A stretch of DNA of 64,000 nt from Ischnura elegans (taxonomy: Eukaryota > Arthropoda > Insecta > Odonata > Coenagrionidae), in contig NC_060259.1 of the NCBI RefSeq assembly GCF_921293095.1, forward strand, positions 8,742,001 through 8,806,000. Direction: 5' to 3'. How positions within the stretch are numbered: position 1 is the first letter of the stretch; every line of letters starts with the position of its first letter. Below are positions 1-12,033 of this stretch, one piece after another. The position numbers were made by a program, and so were the translations under genes. The notes beneath the pieces were generated by a model, which was not told the origin of the DNA, made no database searches, and worked only from the letters and a program-made list of their open reading frames with translations.

Positions 1-1445
1 TTTTTTTCGGCTTGGGACTGACCAGGTACCCTTTCCTCGGCAACTGGGCAAATATAATCCTCGACCCTTTTCCCCGAAGGCAGTTAATCCCGACGTACTT
101 TTGCGGTCAGTTTATTATTGCCAGTGCAATTTTAATTTTTTTAATTGTTACTGTTGCATTAAATGTCAGTTCATCAATGTATTCCTTTCATTTTGCAATG
201 CCTGTAGAACTTTTAAACGAAGTTCTACGGTTATTTTTAGGGTTTTCAGCAAAATGGCACTATATCATTGCCAAATGAGCTTTTCCGAGAAGAGTGAGGT
301 TATCATCTTCCACGTATATATTTCAGTAGGACAATACTTACACCAATGAGAGTACTTACAATATGAGAGTAATTACCTGGGTAGAGCAGTTCTTATTCCT
401 GCAATGGTATGGAATGCTTCTCACAACATGTGTCTACGTATAACATTCCCTATTGGTACATTAAATTTACGAATTTTTAGGATATGCATTAATCAGTATT
501 TATAGCAAAATTCGTTTATAATACCTTTGTATTTAAAGGTTGGTAAGAGGTTATTAAAAATAGCCGCTGTAATTTTGGCTCACGACAAAGAACTGAGAGA
601 ATCAAATTTTATTACATTACGAGGGCTTTTTTTCATAGAAGTTAAATAGGATATTCTGTCGAATTTCACCGCAAATGTACACTTAGAATGTAATTAAAGA
701 GTAACGTATATTTTAAGATGTAAATCATTACAATATCGCTCCTATAAACTTGCTAGTAAGTTATAAAAATAGCAATTAAACATCTAACCTTAGCGTCTCC
801 AAAATTGTTCTAGGTGATGATCAACTCCGTTAATATGAACGCTAGAATTCCGTTTAAAATTTGGAACCAATCAGCAGAACATACAGAATGTTATTCCTCG
901 CATTGATTTTCAATAAATGCAACATGAACGTTTTTAGTTATTCCACCTTATAAACAAATAAGTGACCATGAGCACCTTCCTTGAGTGGGACACTGAGAGC
1001 CGAAATGGGCCGAGGTAATCCCCACACGGACAATAGGAGAGGGTCGGACCTCTCGCGCCGAGGGACCCTAATGACGGTCGGGACCCACTTGGCATTCTTG
1101 ACCGCGAAACCGTGAAAACACGGCCTTTGGCCATTTGCTTCGAAAAATACAGGCCGTGAAATCACGCCCTGCATAGGGAAGAGGTTAAGAACAAAAATTT
1201 CATGCATTTTGATGTATCTGCCACCGTTTAGCCACAAAATGCCTAATTTGAGTCCGCGAAGAAAATATTCCAACGCCCACGCAGCGTCGCGGATACAAGA
1301 GCCGCAGGCCGATCCCCTCCCCTCCCCGCTCGCTTCTACCCCTCCCACGCCTCCAATACAGCAAAATTCATCCCGTGTATGCTGCTAGGAGGTCGTTTAT
1401 CTTTGATAATATAAATCGGAAGATGGAAGAAGGTAATAAAGGAAG
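1..1445. other. Anonymous sequence, no supported gene
   Basis: AT-rich DNA without a recognisable gene or element end. A more GC-rich patch lies at 1000-1380. Its 136-codon minus-strand frame (1348-938) looks like no family I know, and its composition does not suggest coding. Confidence 0.5.
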
Positions 1446-1602
1446 CTTAGTGAGACAACTTGTCCCTTATTAGGCGCCTCCTCGGGGTTAAACAAATCTA
1501 TGTTACCAACTTTAAGAGAAGTGATGAAACAGTTTTAGATCCGGGAACACAGGAAAGGAGCCTACGGTCCATGAAAAGGCCTCTCGAGTGGCTATAAAGA
1601 GT
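1446..1602 (-). repeat. Dispersed repeat D, copy 1 (inverted)
   Basis: Read on the minus strand this matches two plus-strand copies, at 3326-3414 and 31911-32022. Shared words are TTTCATCACTTCTCT, GGACCGTAGGCTCC (with 3326) and GACAAGT.GTCTCACTA (with 31911). Each copy covers a different part, so the full unit is longer than any one copy. No terminal repeats or duplication were seen. Confidence 0.6.
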
Positions 1603-2210
1603 GCTAACTTCGGATATGCGCTCCAATTTCGGCTTCGTCCGACAAATGTGATTAAATGGATTTTGGACGAAAGCTGCTAGCGTCCCCTCCCCGCAAGCCT
1701 CTCCCATGCGCCAAATGCACCAAAATTCACACCAAGTGCGTCTTACTTCGTTAGTCTAAATATTTAATGTTTCACGAAATCACGAAAGAATTTTTCAATT
1801 ACCTGCTTTCCAATCAGTATTTCTTATGTCAGTGTCATTCCTCGTCTTTCGCTGTTGTCAACAAAGTTTTGGTGAATTTCTTCACGAATCTCTCGTCCGT
1901 ATGTATAATAAAAAGAAATATTTAACTACAAATTTGAACGTTCATCAATAGATTTTTAAAAATCCACAGCACTAAGGTCAGATGTAGCCGGAGGTACTGT
2001 GGTCTCTCTCCAATATGTCATCAGCGAGTAGTCCTAAAAGTTGATATTAAAATCCAGCACTTTAAAAAATCTCGGATCGGCCGCCAAACGCATGCTTGCA
2101 ACAACCCAAATTCGGTCCTTAGATTGCCCTCCCAATGTTTATGTCGCAAATCTAAGTCAACTTAGTGCAATTAGCAAATAGACCTCTGTAAGGGATGAAG
2201 TATGATGTAG

Positions 2211-2327
2211 GTAAACTCTTCTCGGGATCCAACGAAATTTATCCCTGATGATGAGCCCTGAGTCGGAACTTGAAACGTTTGCCATTATGGAAAAATTAAC
2301 CCGGAGGGAATCCCGAGAAGAGTTTAC
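2211..2327. repeat. Inverted repeat with hammerhead-like core
   Basis: Perfect 18-bp arms lie at 2211-2228 and 2310-2327 (GTAAACTCTTCTCGGGAT and its complement). Between them, 2245-2276 holds CTGATGA ... GAAAC in the spacing of a hammerhead ribozyme core. The intervening putative stem II is weak. Similar cores occur at 10.2, 51.3, 54.6 and 58.7 kb. Confidence 0.5.
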
Positions 2328-3325
2328 TCACATAGCAAGGGATGTTGGAATTATATTTGTAGCATAGGGATGATGCCTCCTTTTTGGGTGGCATTCATCA
2401 TCGCAACCAAATCCTTTTTATTTTTGTGTATTTAATTTTCACTCGGAAAGGAATCGAGAATCGCAGATTTTATAACTTTTGCTAATCCTCCGACGGGGGA
2501 GGCAAAACCAAAAGTGGGACCCTGTTTCTTCAACTAACATCACACATTCCCCTCTAAACTTGGATTGATAAGTGCTCTTGCCTTTTTTCATTAGACAAAA
2601 GTATAGTCTTTCACTCCATAAAAATATAGCCCTTTGATGACACCCTTTGATACCTCTCTTTTCGTATTCACAATAATTAGCATCTTTTTTCTGTCTACGT
2701 AAGTAATTCTTGCAAACTACCTTGGATGTTTCATACGAAGTTATGATTTTTGCGTCAACTAAAGTTGCGGATACGATCATTGCTGTTTCTTGGTTCTTGC
2801 ATATTCCTCTATCACATTTGGCAGACGCATTTTCCACGCAGAAGTTCCAGTTTGAGTTAAGTCCTGAATTTTTATTTGATGAGGAACGTAGAGATAAAAA
2901 TTGGATGATTTCTCTTCAGTTTAATTTTCTTCGGATGAATTGATGAAGAAAATTTTTGATACTATTTTCCCATACAAGAATTGAGACGATGTCGACTCAA
3001 CGCTCTCCGATGATTCCCTTTTTTTTCCTCAGTTGTTGAGTTTCTTTAGGACTTAATCCAGCAGCCATCATCTTTAGTTTCGTCCGCTGGTCTCTCAACA
3101 AATTTCATTGGGGGGAACCTTATGCTCCTTCTTGCACTTACATGCAAAAATATTGCATAATTTCAAATTTTCTTTCAAAAGTGCTTCAGGTTTGTACTTC
3201 AGCAAAAACCCTACTTTTGGCCTATTCGAATTTTCCGTAAGTTTAAGTACTTCCTGTTGTACCGCTAAATCCATTTAGTCACACACATAATGGAAGGGAA
3301 GCGTCACCATAGTTCGCACACCTTT

Positions 3326-3414
3326 ATAGCCACTCGAGAGGCCTTTTCATGGACCGTAGGCTCCTTTCCTGCGTTCCCGGATCTCAAACTATTTCATCAC
3401 TTCTCTAAGTGATT
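3326..3414 (+). repeat. Dispersed repeat D, copy 2
   Basis: Close complement of 1512-1600, sharing CACTCGAGAGGCCTTTTCAT and TTCATCACTTCTCTAAG. It is flanked by anonymous AT-rich DNA. Confidence 0.6.
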
Positions 3415-3667
3415 TGATCGGTCCCACAACTTTTTTTCATTGGGCCAGGTGGATTTGAAAAAAATAGATTTTTCCGATCCGCCCTACTGTATATTTTGTT
3501 GTCTTCATTGTGATCATACGGCATCAACTTTTTCATTAATTTTAATTGCGACAAGCATAGACATGAGGCTATTTTTTTATCATCATAATGGCGCTTAGGT
3601 ATTTAAGCAGTTACCACTACCCCACCTGACCCGTCTGCTGAGTGGTGCGATATCATGGAAGTATAAA

Positions 3668-3833
3668 GGGCTTGTGAAAAGTACCTCATGAAAATTAATT
3701 AATTACAGCAAAACTAAGGCCCATTCAGCGGAACCACTACTAGTTCAGGGATGTGTTCACCATTCCGAATGCCATAAAAAATACGGCATTGAAAAAGGCG
3801 GAGCAAGTTTCGTGGTCTCCCCTTGTTAGAGTG
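3668..3833 (+). repeat. Dispersed repeat C, copy 1
   Basis: Direct relative of 20524-20686. Shared stretches include ATTAATTAATTACAG, AACTAAGGCCCATTCA, GGCATTGAAAAAGG and GTGGTCTCCCCTTGT. It immediately precedes repeat B. Ends and class are unknown. Confidence 0.6.
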
Positions 3834-3882
3834 GAGACCTACCAATAGACGACTACTCTAGATCGAAGATACAGCCGCGACG

Positions 3883-5432
3883 CGACTTATTGATCGACAC
3901 TGTTAATAACATATTTATTGTAATTACCATAGATGGTCGTTAATCTGGAATTATGAACTCAAGGAATATCTATCCCTAACAGAAGGCTTTCTAGAATTTT
4001 GCCAACGCTATGTTTTCCATTGCCCCAGCGAAATATAACGGCGAACTGAGCCGTTAAAAATCCTCTCGTGGCAAAATTTTGGCTTCCAAGGTGATCCAAA
4101 AAAGATAGTTGTACTTCTAGTATGGACGTAAGTCGATGATGATTCAACACGATGGTAAAAGCAGCATGCGTTGTCTCATTCCGCGGGCTAACCCCACATC
4201 TGCGGGATGAATGGAGGCAAGGGAAAGTTGCTTGCGCGGCGGGCTTATCAGAACTGACTCAACTTGTATCTCATTGTCAGTGGGTTTAAATGAAACATGG
4301 TTGGAACTTGAATAGCTATTAGCTTAACTTCGCTAGGTGGCAAGCGTTTATTTTTAACAGAACGGGAGTTGCTCTCGGAGAATAAGTCGCATTGTCAATC
4401 GTCATGTAATCATTGAAGTCAAATTCAAGACGTGAATGATAAGGTAGTCCCTTTAAACTCGGGAATGGCTTAGCACCATTAAATCGAAATACAAAAAGTG
4501 TCCGGTGTTGTTATCAGATATGGGGAAGCAAAATATATCGTGAAGTTAAGTCACACTGCTTGTGAGTTGAAGGTCCCGGCACTGAATACACGGAAGAATG
4601 CCGACATAGATGCTATACCCGGTAGATTCAATCCACTAATGCTAAAATCTCATGGGAAAATGCTTTTTTGATGCGTAAAAATTATAAAGAGGGAAAACTG
4701 TTCTGGACTATTAATCATTTTTTTATTCATCACTGGCGGCATGATGGCAGTTGTGCGGTTATTTAAAAAAGCTCAATTTAAAAAAGTGATCTAAACGCCG
4801 GAAAATTCTGAATTCCCGGGTACAGTGTGCTTCGTATTATCCATGGTATGCTATTTGGAAGGAGGTAACAGACTTCATTAGCGCCAAGAAGTAGGGATTG
4901 GGGGGATAGGAACCCTATGTTGGCATTAGCCAGGTTGTAATTAGAGGCTCCAAAGGGACCAGGACTTAATGTCCCATCTGCTGGACAGAGTGGTGCACTG
5001 GTAGTGCCCTCCACATTACACTCAAGTAGGGATAGGGCCATCTCTGATAAGTTTCTGCTACTGCCAGGACTTGAACCCAGGCCTGCAGGGTGTAAAGCTT
5101 TTGCGATATATTAGCAAAATTTCGCTCCCTGTTAATGGGGTTAATTTGGATGACTATATTCAGATATCTAATTTCTTCCATCTCTGACCTTTGTTTGTCT
5201 GCAGGTGGTTAAACAGATTTCCTGAAAACTGCTTCTAATGAGAATATTTTCGAAAATTAGCTTCTCTGCGAGCATTTACTGTCGCCATTCTGAAATTTCT
5301 CCCAGGTAATAGAAGTAATCTTAGTGCAAGAAATGCTAGCAATTCAGCCATGTTGTTCAACATTGGAAAACATTGTTCAGGAATGCAACATTGTTTCTCT
5401 TAAGGTAACACGTCATCTGTGGTGTTGCCTGT
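3883..5432 (+). repeat. Repeat B, copy 1 (pogo-like internal sequence)
   Basis: About 1.55 kb colinear with 12575-14100 and, inverted and interrupted, with 22787-26010. In the other two copies this sequence is the interior of TA-flanked pogo/Tigger-like elements. Here no matching left terminus was found. It abuts the separate CAGTAAACTC end at 5448. All three copies lack a long reading frame, so the family is nonautonomous. Confidence 0.7.
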
Positions 5433-7394
5433 GAGTAAATACGATTACAGTAAACTCTCGATTATACGAAGTCAGTGGGACCGGAAAATTGGCACTTCAT
5501 AAAATCGAGTTTCGTAATTTCAAACCTTTTTCATAAGTCACGAAAAAATGTTCGCTTTTGTTTCTTCCGCCCTTTTTTGTCTTTAGTGGTCTTATTAAAA
5601 TGTTTTCGGTGGTTATTCTCGGTATTATTCATAGAAAAGGCTTTTTGTTATCGATTTATGCTGTGATAGATCATTAAATAATCATACCACCATAAAATTC
5701 CCATTTCTCGTTCATACTTCAAAATCAACGATCGCTTAAGAAATTCCCGACCAGTTTAGAAAACTTAATCAAATAATGAATTGCAAGGTTTATTATAAGA
5801 ATTTAATGTTATAAATTTGTGGTTAGGAGCGAATAACAACTATTAAGTTCGCATAAGATATATATTTGTTTCCAGCACCCACGGAATTATAGCGGCAGCC
5901 GGCCTAACCGCCATTTATGCCGCCCTCTATCGCTCAGTGACGAGAAAAAAAGAAAAACGAGGGCCTCCACCCGTTTCCAAAATAACCTTCGGAAGTTAAT
6001 ATTTCGAGTTACTCCGTATTTTCAGCTGAATGTGCTATCTTTTCGATTAGTTATTTTCATTGAGATTCAGTTACGATTATAAATGACGTAGGATATGATT
6101 ATCTTCTGGCGAATATTTGAAGTAAATTCTGTTTGAGTTCCCCGTCCGGGTACTGTGCTCCGTCATCTTAGCAGACATTGCTACGAAAGACTTTATTCTT
6201 CATCAAGACCATATTCTTCATACCGGGTGTGAAGTGCTATGTTCATATAGTATTTCTCTCTTTTATGCCGACAGGAGCAAGGTTCCAACCGGAAAATGAC
6301 AGGAGAAACATCTTCCATTATCGGAAAAATAAAGAGAGAAACGTTATTATCCGCATTGATTGTTTTCCTACAAGAGATGTTTCTTCATTTCTCAACGTGT
6401 ATGAAGTATTGGTTCACTTACGTGAATTCCCAAAAATGACACGCAAAAACCTGTACATTCACCTCATTTAGTTTTCGAGTCCCTTTCTCCGCCGTATTGA
6501 AAGTTATGCAAAGAATCATTGACGTAGAGAAAAGATTTTCTTAGCTTTAGCACTAAAGAATAGTCGCGCCATAATCGTAAATAAATATAGTGTGCAAAGA
6601 GCAAAGAAAATAATTTCAATTGAAACGTCAGCAGAGAAGAAGAGAGACAATTATAAGCGCGGCACCATTTCCCAGACAGTGGAAGATACTTCTTCAGCCT
6701 CTCTCCGGTTAATAGCTTACCCCCGTCGCAGGTAAAGATGAACCATGCCCTTCTCCACAATCGGGGAACGTTCCCAGTGGGTGGGGTGAATAAGAGTGGG
6801 ATGGGGATTGCCTGAGGAAAGAAGTGGTCAGCATATGGTGGGGTGAAGGGGGCAGGAGAAAGAAGAGTGGGGAAAGGGCCTTCAGCTCTGCCTCAGTTTA
6901 CGTTTGGGGGGCATATTTTTCTACGACGCACTCAAGCTCAGTCACCTTAGGGGGGGAGTGAATGGGCAATGCTGGGGAAGGAGGGGTTTGGGAAGGTGGG
7001 TGTCAGCAAAAGGCCGTGGGAGGAAGTGAACAAAGACTTTGGAAAGAAAGATCTCTCGGCATGGGAAAACGGGGAGACGCGCGAGAAGAAAGTTCATGGT
7101 TAGAGTTAGAAGTGCGTCTTCATTACGAGTAGCCAGAAAAATAAGTTGGTGGTTAATAGAGCCCAATACTTAAGATATTTAAGTTGTTTATTCAGGAAGG
7201 CTATTATATACACGAAAAGATACTACTAAAATATAAATTATTTTTTTCCTTTTTGCCCTTCTCCATCGCCGCTTCCACCATGGTTTCTCACTTGCATAAA
7301 TGGGAATGAAATTGGGGACCTAACTCGTTAGCCAGATTAATATATCTTAATGTTTGGAGGGCAGCGGGTACTTCTTTTTTATTTGGTGAAATTA

Positions 7395-9225
7395 CCGTAT
7401 AAGCTTGTGTAAGAGGCGCACACGTGTAAGAGGCGCACCCCTATTTTGAGGACCTAAGCTATAAAGAAAAAAAATTTTGCGACATTTTTTTAATCATATC
7501 GTGCAGTGTTGCAGACGTATGCCTGGAATTTCGACAGTTATCGAAATGTCCTCTTTCAGTACTATTTGAAAGAGGAAATTTTGATAACTGCGGCGGCATA
7601 AGAGGGAGTAGAAAGAGTTCCGATCCTCTCTTTGCATACGCCATCGCTCTAAGTTGCTTGTCCTACTCACGAACAATTTTGTTTAAAAGCTCTCGCAGGA
7701 CTATTGCAATAGAATTGCAGCAGAGAAAATTTTAAGGCAAAACACGACAGGCAAATGGCATGAGCTTTCCCAAGAGATTGAACAACAATCGGGGCAATCT
7801 CAGCGCCGTAGGATAATAACCACGTCGTAGATTTAAGGCCCCTTGCACACGCACCGATTTTGGACGGCCGGTAAAACATCGGCCGTCCACATTCCAATAG
7901 TGAACAATGGGAGAGCATTGGAGCTTGCACACGTACCGACCACACGCCGGCACCGGCAAAATGCCGGTTAGCTGCCGGCTATTGTCACTGTGGATCGCCG
8001 ACGCCGGCTCAAAAACTTAGCAACGTATCGTTTGACCGGTAAAAATCCGGCGTGTGTGCAAGCATCGCTTCGCCGGTAAAATATCGGCCAATATTTTACC
8101 GGCCGTCCAAAATCGGTGTGTGTGCAAGGGGCCTAACGGAACTACACTCGGCTCTCCATCAGCTAATGCCTCTGCCGTTTTTTCCTTTCCGAGACTCCAC
8201 AGGAAAATATCAAGTTACAGGGGAACAATGGAAACGTGTTTCATCCCTACCCCATTCCACCAACTGACCTTTTTCGGTCTACCAGGTTCAATTCCCCGAG
8301 TTTCTGGAGGTCAAATGCTACGTGAGTCACCTTCTGAGCTCGAAGATATCTCGATATCTTTCAGCAATTGTATGACACGCACGAGGTTCTAAAAACAATT
8401 AGACCTAACGCGACATATATCTGACAGAATTTAAGTTTTTTATGCTCCAATTGTTTGACACAAAGATTTATAATTACAACAAGGCTACTAATATTCAAAA
8501 TAAACAAACAGGACAATTTCGGAAGAAACAAGCGTAGCATAAGCGCATTCAAACAAGACGAGACGGACTGGAAACTCAGGCAACGCAAACTGCGTATATC
8601 ACATTGCTGCGCCTTCGCCCCTTCGCTTTAAAGGCAACGACGTCACATGCAAGATCGGACGTGTTCTTCCCTTGCTCCTTCGCTCGTAGCTTTAAATACG
8701 GAGGGGAGGGAGCCCTCTTCCCCTCGACCTCTCCTTCAGCGCTCTTCACTTAAAAGCATTTCCGATTTCTTCTATCCACCATTAAGTCCAACAATGAGCA
8801 CACTCGTTCGAATTTTTTCAACCGCAGGTTTTGACACCAATATTACTATATGCAGTATAAATGCCGCGGGATGCCCACTCGTGGCAATAAATTTAGCGCG
8901 CGCTCCGGAGCGAATCACCCCGCGCGATCTTTTCAATGTTCACCTCTGGGGTACCGACGTGACGGCGCGATGCTTGCAAGAAATTCAAACAGGAGCATTT
9001 TAAAAATACGTCACTAAGGGAGAAACTCCCCTGCCTGCCGCTTGATTTTGACCTAGGGTTTCAGATGACTGACTCACGCTGAAAACAAGGCCACTCAGTT
9101 CCCCTTGAACTTGCAACCGGTGAAGGGGAGGGGGGGAAGATAAGAAGTTTGTGTAAGAGGCGCACCCCCATTTTCGGCTGCAATATCTGGGAAAAAAGGT
9201 GCGCCTCTTACACGCGCTTATACGG
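7395..9225. mobile_element. TA-flanked element with GTGTAAGAGGCGCAC termini
   Basis: Left terminus TA|CCGTATAAGC..GTGTAAGAGGCGCAC and right terminus GTGCGCCTCTTACACGCGC..ATACGG|TA form inverted repeats of about 28 bp, flanked by TA. This pattern fits the pogo/Tc1-mariner group. Length is 1831 bp including the nested MITE at 7837-8133. No transposase domain is visible. Its right terminus cuts a pogo-type transposase tail, which now ends on a TAA inside the inverted repeat. Related degenerate ends may occur near 18545 and 19530. Confidence 0.7.
7837..8133. mobile_element. PIF/Harbinger-like MITE, 297 bp
   Basis: Flanked by TAA on both sides (7834-7836 and 8134-8136). Termini are GGCCCCTTGCACACGCACCG and its inverted counterpart ending GTGTGCAAGGGGCC. 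The inverted repeats extend about 50 bp (GATTTTGGACGGCCGGTAAAA against TTTTACCGGCCGTCCAAAATC). A TWA target duplication with GGSCC..GCACAC ends is typical of Harbinger-type MITEs. It is GC-rich, noncoding and nested in the 7395-9225 element. Confidence 0.8.
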
Positions 9226-9611
9226 TACTTCACTTTCATCTTCGTCGTCACTGCTATTATGACTAGTCCCGGCCGCTGCTTCTTCCGACGCATGTACCGG
9301 CGTCCCATTGTCGCAAGCCCGGAGATCATCGTCAAGGGCAATATAATCGTTTGATGTTGCGCGCTGTGCTCTTCCTGCTTTTTCCAAGAATTTTTCAAAA
9401 TCATCTTCTAAGCCTCTAATCTCCTCCGCGATTTTATCCGCTGCTGCTTCCTGAAGGTATAACGTAACGAATCAACTATAGCCGTGATATTATAGCAGTA
9501 GAATTACTAGTAGGCTAGTTGTATCAATTACCAACCTCAAAAACATCCTCATGATGTGCTATCAAAGGGAATCCGGCCGATTTCCAGCAATTTGCGATTG
9601 TAGTGGAGGAA
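9208..9611 (-). pseudogene. pogo/Tigger transposase C-terminus, two-exon remnant
   Basis: On the minus strand, 9611-9536 reads SSTTIANCWKSAGFPLIAHH then EDVFE, followed by a GT..AG intron (9535-9451, 85 bp). From 9450 it continues EAAADKIAEEIRGLEDDFEK, DYIALDDDLRACDNG and an acidic SSDDEDESE tail. ..I.NCW..AGF and the acidic tail are typical of the end of pogo/Tigger DDE transposases. The frame is open across the junction but stops at 9208, inside the terminal repeat of the 7395-9225 element. Upstream it is interrupted by the hairpin at 9616-9728. The catalytic core was not found. The intron is inferred from phase and splice signals. Confidence 0.6.
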
Positions 9612-9615
9612 ATAT

Positions 9616-9728
9616 AGTACGTCTTTGAACCGTGCAGTGAAAAATGACAATTTTATTAACTTGGCCATTTTAGCAAAGTTAACAAAATCGTTATTTCTCA
9701 TCGCAGAAACACGGTTCAGAGACGTACT
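9616..9728. repeat. 113-bp imperfect hairpin
   Basis: Outer arms AGTACGTCTTTGAACCGTG and CACGGTTCAGAGACGTACT pair with one mismatch. Inner arms (AATGACAATTTTATTAACTT against AAGTTAACAAAATCGTTATT) pair with a few mismatches around a short loop. It lies next to the pogo transposase tail. It could be a small foldback MITE or a pri-miRNA-like hairpin; the sequence does not decide. Confidence 0.6.
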
Positions 9729-10642
9729 TGAATGCCTGATTGGCAGGAGTGCGATGCAAACAATTATTTTTCATGATGGCATTGATTGATAGATTTTCAA
9801 AATGCAGTCAGAGCGGTCACTTTTGGGGAGAAAGGCTCGGAGGGTCGAAGAGAGAGGCCAGCGAGGGTGAGCTTGTCGAGGAAAGGGTCCTGGATTAGGG
9901 ACCCTTCGAAGTGCTTCGGCGAAAAGTAGTCAAGTAGTCTTCCAAGTACGTTCACAGCAGTCTGCCTTGTGAACGTACCAGGTACGTTCACAGCAGTGCA
10001 AAGGGTTAAGTAGGAGTGTACGAAATACCCCGCACGACCTTCCTGACATGTTAAACTACGAAGTATTGTCGATGCGATGTTTACGAGTAGGCACATCAGC
10101 TTAAGGTTGGATGGCGATATTTGGTGGAACTTGTTCGCAGGAAACATAATGAAATACACTTTTGTATGTTCCACAAGAGATTTTAATCCCGACCTAGGTT
10201 TCGGCAGTACACACTGTCATTATCAAGAATAGGCACATAAATAGGGACATTATGTCAGTCGCGATATTTTACTGAACTCCTACTTCCCCTAAATTCCCAC
10301 CGTGAGGTTTAAGGCGAACCCTTTCTTTCCAAAGTTGCACTATCCTTTACGATGTCACACTTTTGATGAACCACAGTTGGAAGCGCTGATTTTTTTAGCT
10401 AAATACGCCGGCGTAACTAGTTTTGTAGAAAAATATTTCGCCATAGTTCGTATAAATGAATGCCTTTTGCTCCTGGGGACCGATCCGGGGTTCGTAAATT
10501 TAAAACATTTCGTAAAATCGAAACTTCGTATAATCAAATAGCACCATGTATTTAGCATAGGCTTTTCGCCGGGACCGCAATATCACTTCGTATAATCGAA
10601 AACTTCATAAAATCCTGCTCCGTATAATCGAGAGTTTACTGT

Positions 10643-11261
10643 ATTCAGAGAGCTCTCAAAACTTGGAATACCTCGAAGGATAATCCCTTGCACCCTCCCA
10701 AACCTCAGATGAGAATGCACATTGCTCACACAGCATTTATCACGTCCCTCTTCACCACAGGCTGGGCAAATTTATCACGTAGTTCCCCTGGAGATGTACT
10801 CTGTCATCCACTCCAAGGTTAACTTTCACACAGAAACCCTAGAGGGGGTGGGGGTAATTCCCCTGAAAGTTCCCCAGTGACGAAGAAATGTTATCTTTCT
10901 TGTCTGAATGAAATCATCAGACAAATTCCACACTCTAACTATCGCTGCTTTTGATTTAGGTTGTAGAAAATTATGCCACATGGACTAAGTTGATAGCAGA
11001 GATATTTTTCAACACGTCTCATGGGAATTAAAGCAGTAGTTCCAGTGACTGTTCAAATCAGGAACTGTACAGTCCCCAACCTCAGAATGAAAAAGGACAC
11101 TATTAAGATGCATGCAGGAAACAAAATTGAGGCAAGGATTTTGAGAATTTTAGAAATGAATGGACCAAGAGCAAATTCCAACATATGTACTGTCACAAGC
11201 CCATGTTTTCAAATGCCAGGAAAACATGACTTCCTTTAAACTACCTGGGAGCATATCTTAC
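10643..11261. other. Intron or downstream DNA of EDEM1, nothing recognised
   Basis: Contains no transposon end, no repeat seen elsewhere in the window and no plausible next EDEM1 exon. Confidence 0.5.
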
Positions 11262-11445
11262 CAAGAAGGCCAGTATTTTCTGCTCGAGAGTTCCATAATG
11301 CTTTGTTAGCTCTCCGTGCATATCCTTCATACACTGGGTCTCCGAGGAGGCGACTCAGGATTCCAAACTCTAGGACCAATGACCCTGCACCAGCTGTGCA
11401 AGTTTCAGTGAACAACATTTTTGGCAACCCTTTTTGAAGATTAAC
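11262..11445 (-). CDS. Edem1: EDEM1 coding exon 4
   Basis: The acceptor is TTGCTTCCAG|GTTAAT and the donor is CTTG|GTAAGA. It encodes [20 protein letters not shown], then [40 protein letters not shown] and LG. The CTAGxGSxxxEFxxLSRLxGD motif is a hallmark of the EDEM/GH47 fold, with its conserved Cys and Glu. The 184-bp exon starts in phase 0 and ends in phase 1. No following exon was recognised in the window. Confidence 0.92.
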
Positions 11446-12033
11446 CTGGAAGCAACAATGGTACATTAAAAAATGAGAAAGTGCACAACTATACCTAAAT
11501 TGTCATACACTGCACCACACACTTGCACTGCACAGAAGTTCCCTGGTACGCAGATTTTTTCTGAGATTATTAAATGCACATGTGCCCATCCATGATGCTT
11601 AGAAACCATATTAACACAGAGTTCCCAAAAATTCAAGTGAGGCACACAGTTGTTTGGCAAGCAGGCAACTGGACGCAGATAGGGGAGGCTTTAACTCCAA
11701 TTTTAGCTTATGCCCAACCAGAATGCGATAGACAACCTTTTAGGAGATTCTGCTGCTTTCCCTCCCTACTTCCCCACTGCGAGACTGAAAATCCTGGTGC
11801 ATGGCTTATGGATTAATTAATAAGAATGTTCTTGACTGAGTAAATTTTGAGAGATTCTCGATACAATTTAGTATTACTAACGACGAAGAACAAAAGCAAT
11901 ATTTGCTGCAGATTGTTTCCCAATATCGAAAAATGATATTTGAGGGTACAAAGAAAGAGCAAGTTCAACTGAAACCTGATTTTGTTGAATAATTTTCTCA
12001 GTAGGTTGACAAATTTGTAATGATTTTTCAATA

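Larger units (their letters stand above)
5448..10641. mobile_element. pogo/Tigger-like DNA transposon, 5.2 kb, with nested insertions
   Basis: The left end is TA|CAGTAAACTCTCGATTATACG. The right end is its inverted counterpart, CGTATAATCGAGAGTTTACTG|TA. Subterminal motifs (CTTCATAAAATCG, CTTCGTATAATCG, GGGACCG) recur inverted near both ends. CAGT termini and TA duplication are characteristic of the pogo/Tigger branch of Tc1/mariner. Inside lie a TA-flanked element (7395-9225), a Harbinger-like MITE (7837-8133), a 113-bp hairpin (9616-9728) and a pogo-type transposase remnant (9208-9611, minus). No intact transposase remains. Pairing of two single ends 5 kb apart is an inference. Confidence 0.65.

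Noticed and set aside
938-1348. 136-codon minus-strand frame in a GC-rich patch
   Set aside because: No recognisable domain, no splice context, and the frame overlaps another open frame on the same strand; composition alone explains the openness.
1-11261. Remaining EDEM1 exons downstream of exon 4
   Set aside because: Minus-strand reading was checked by eye for the expected GHWVGKQSG and later motifs; none was found. A profile search of the extended locus would settle it.
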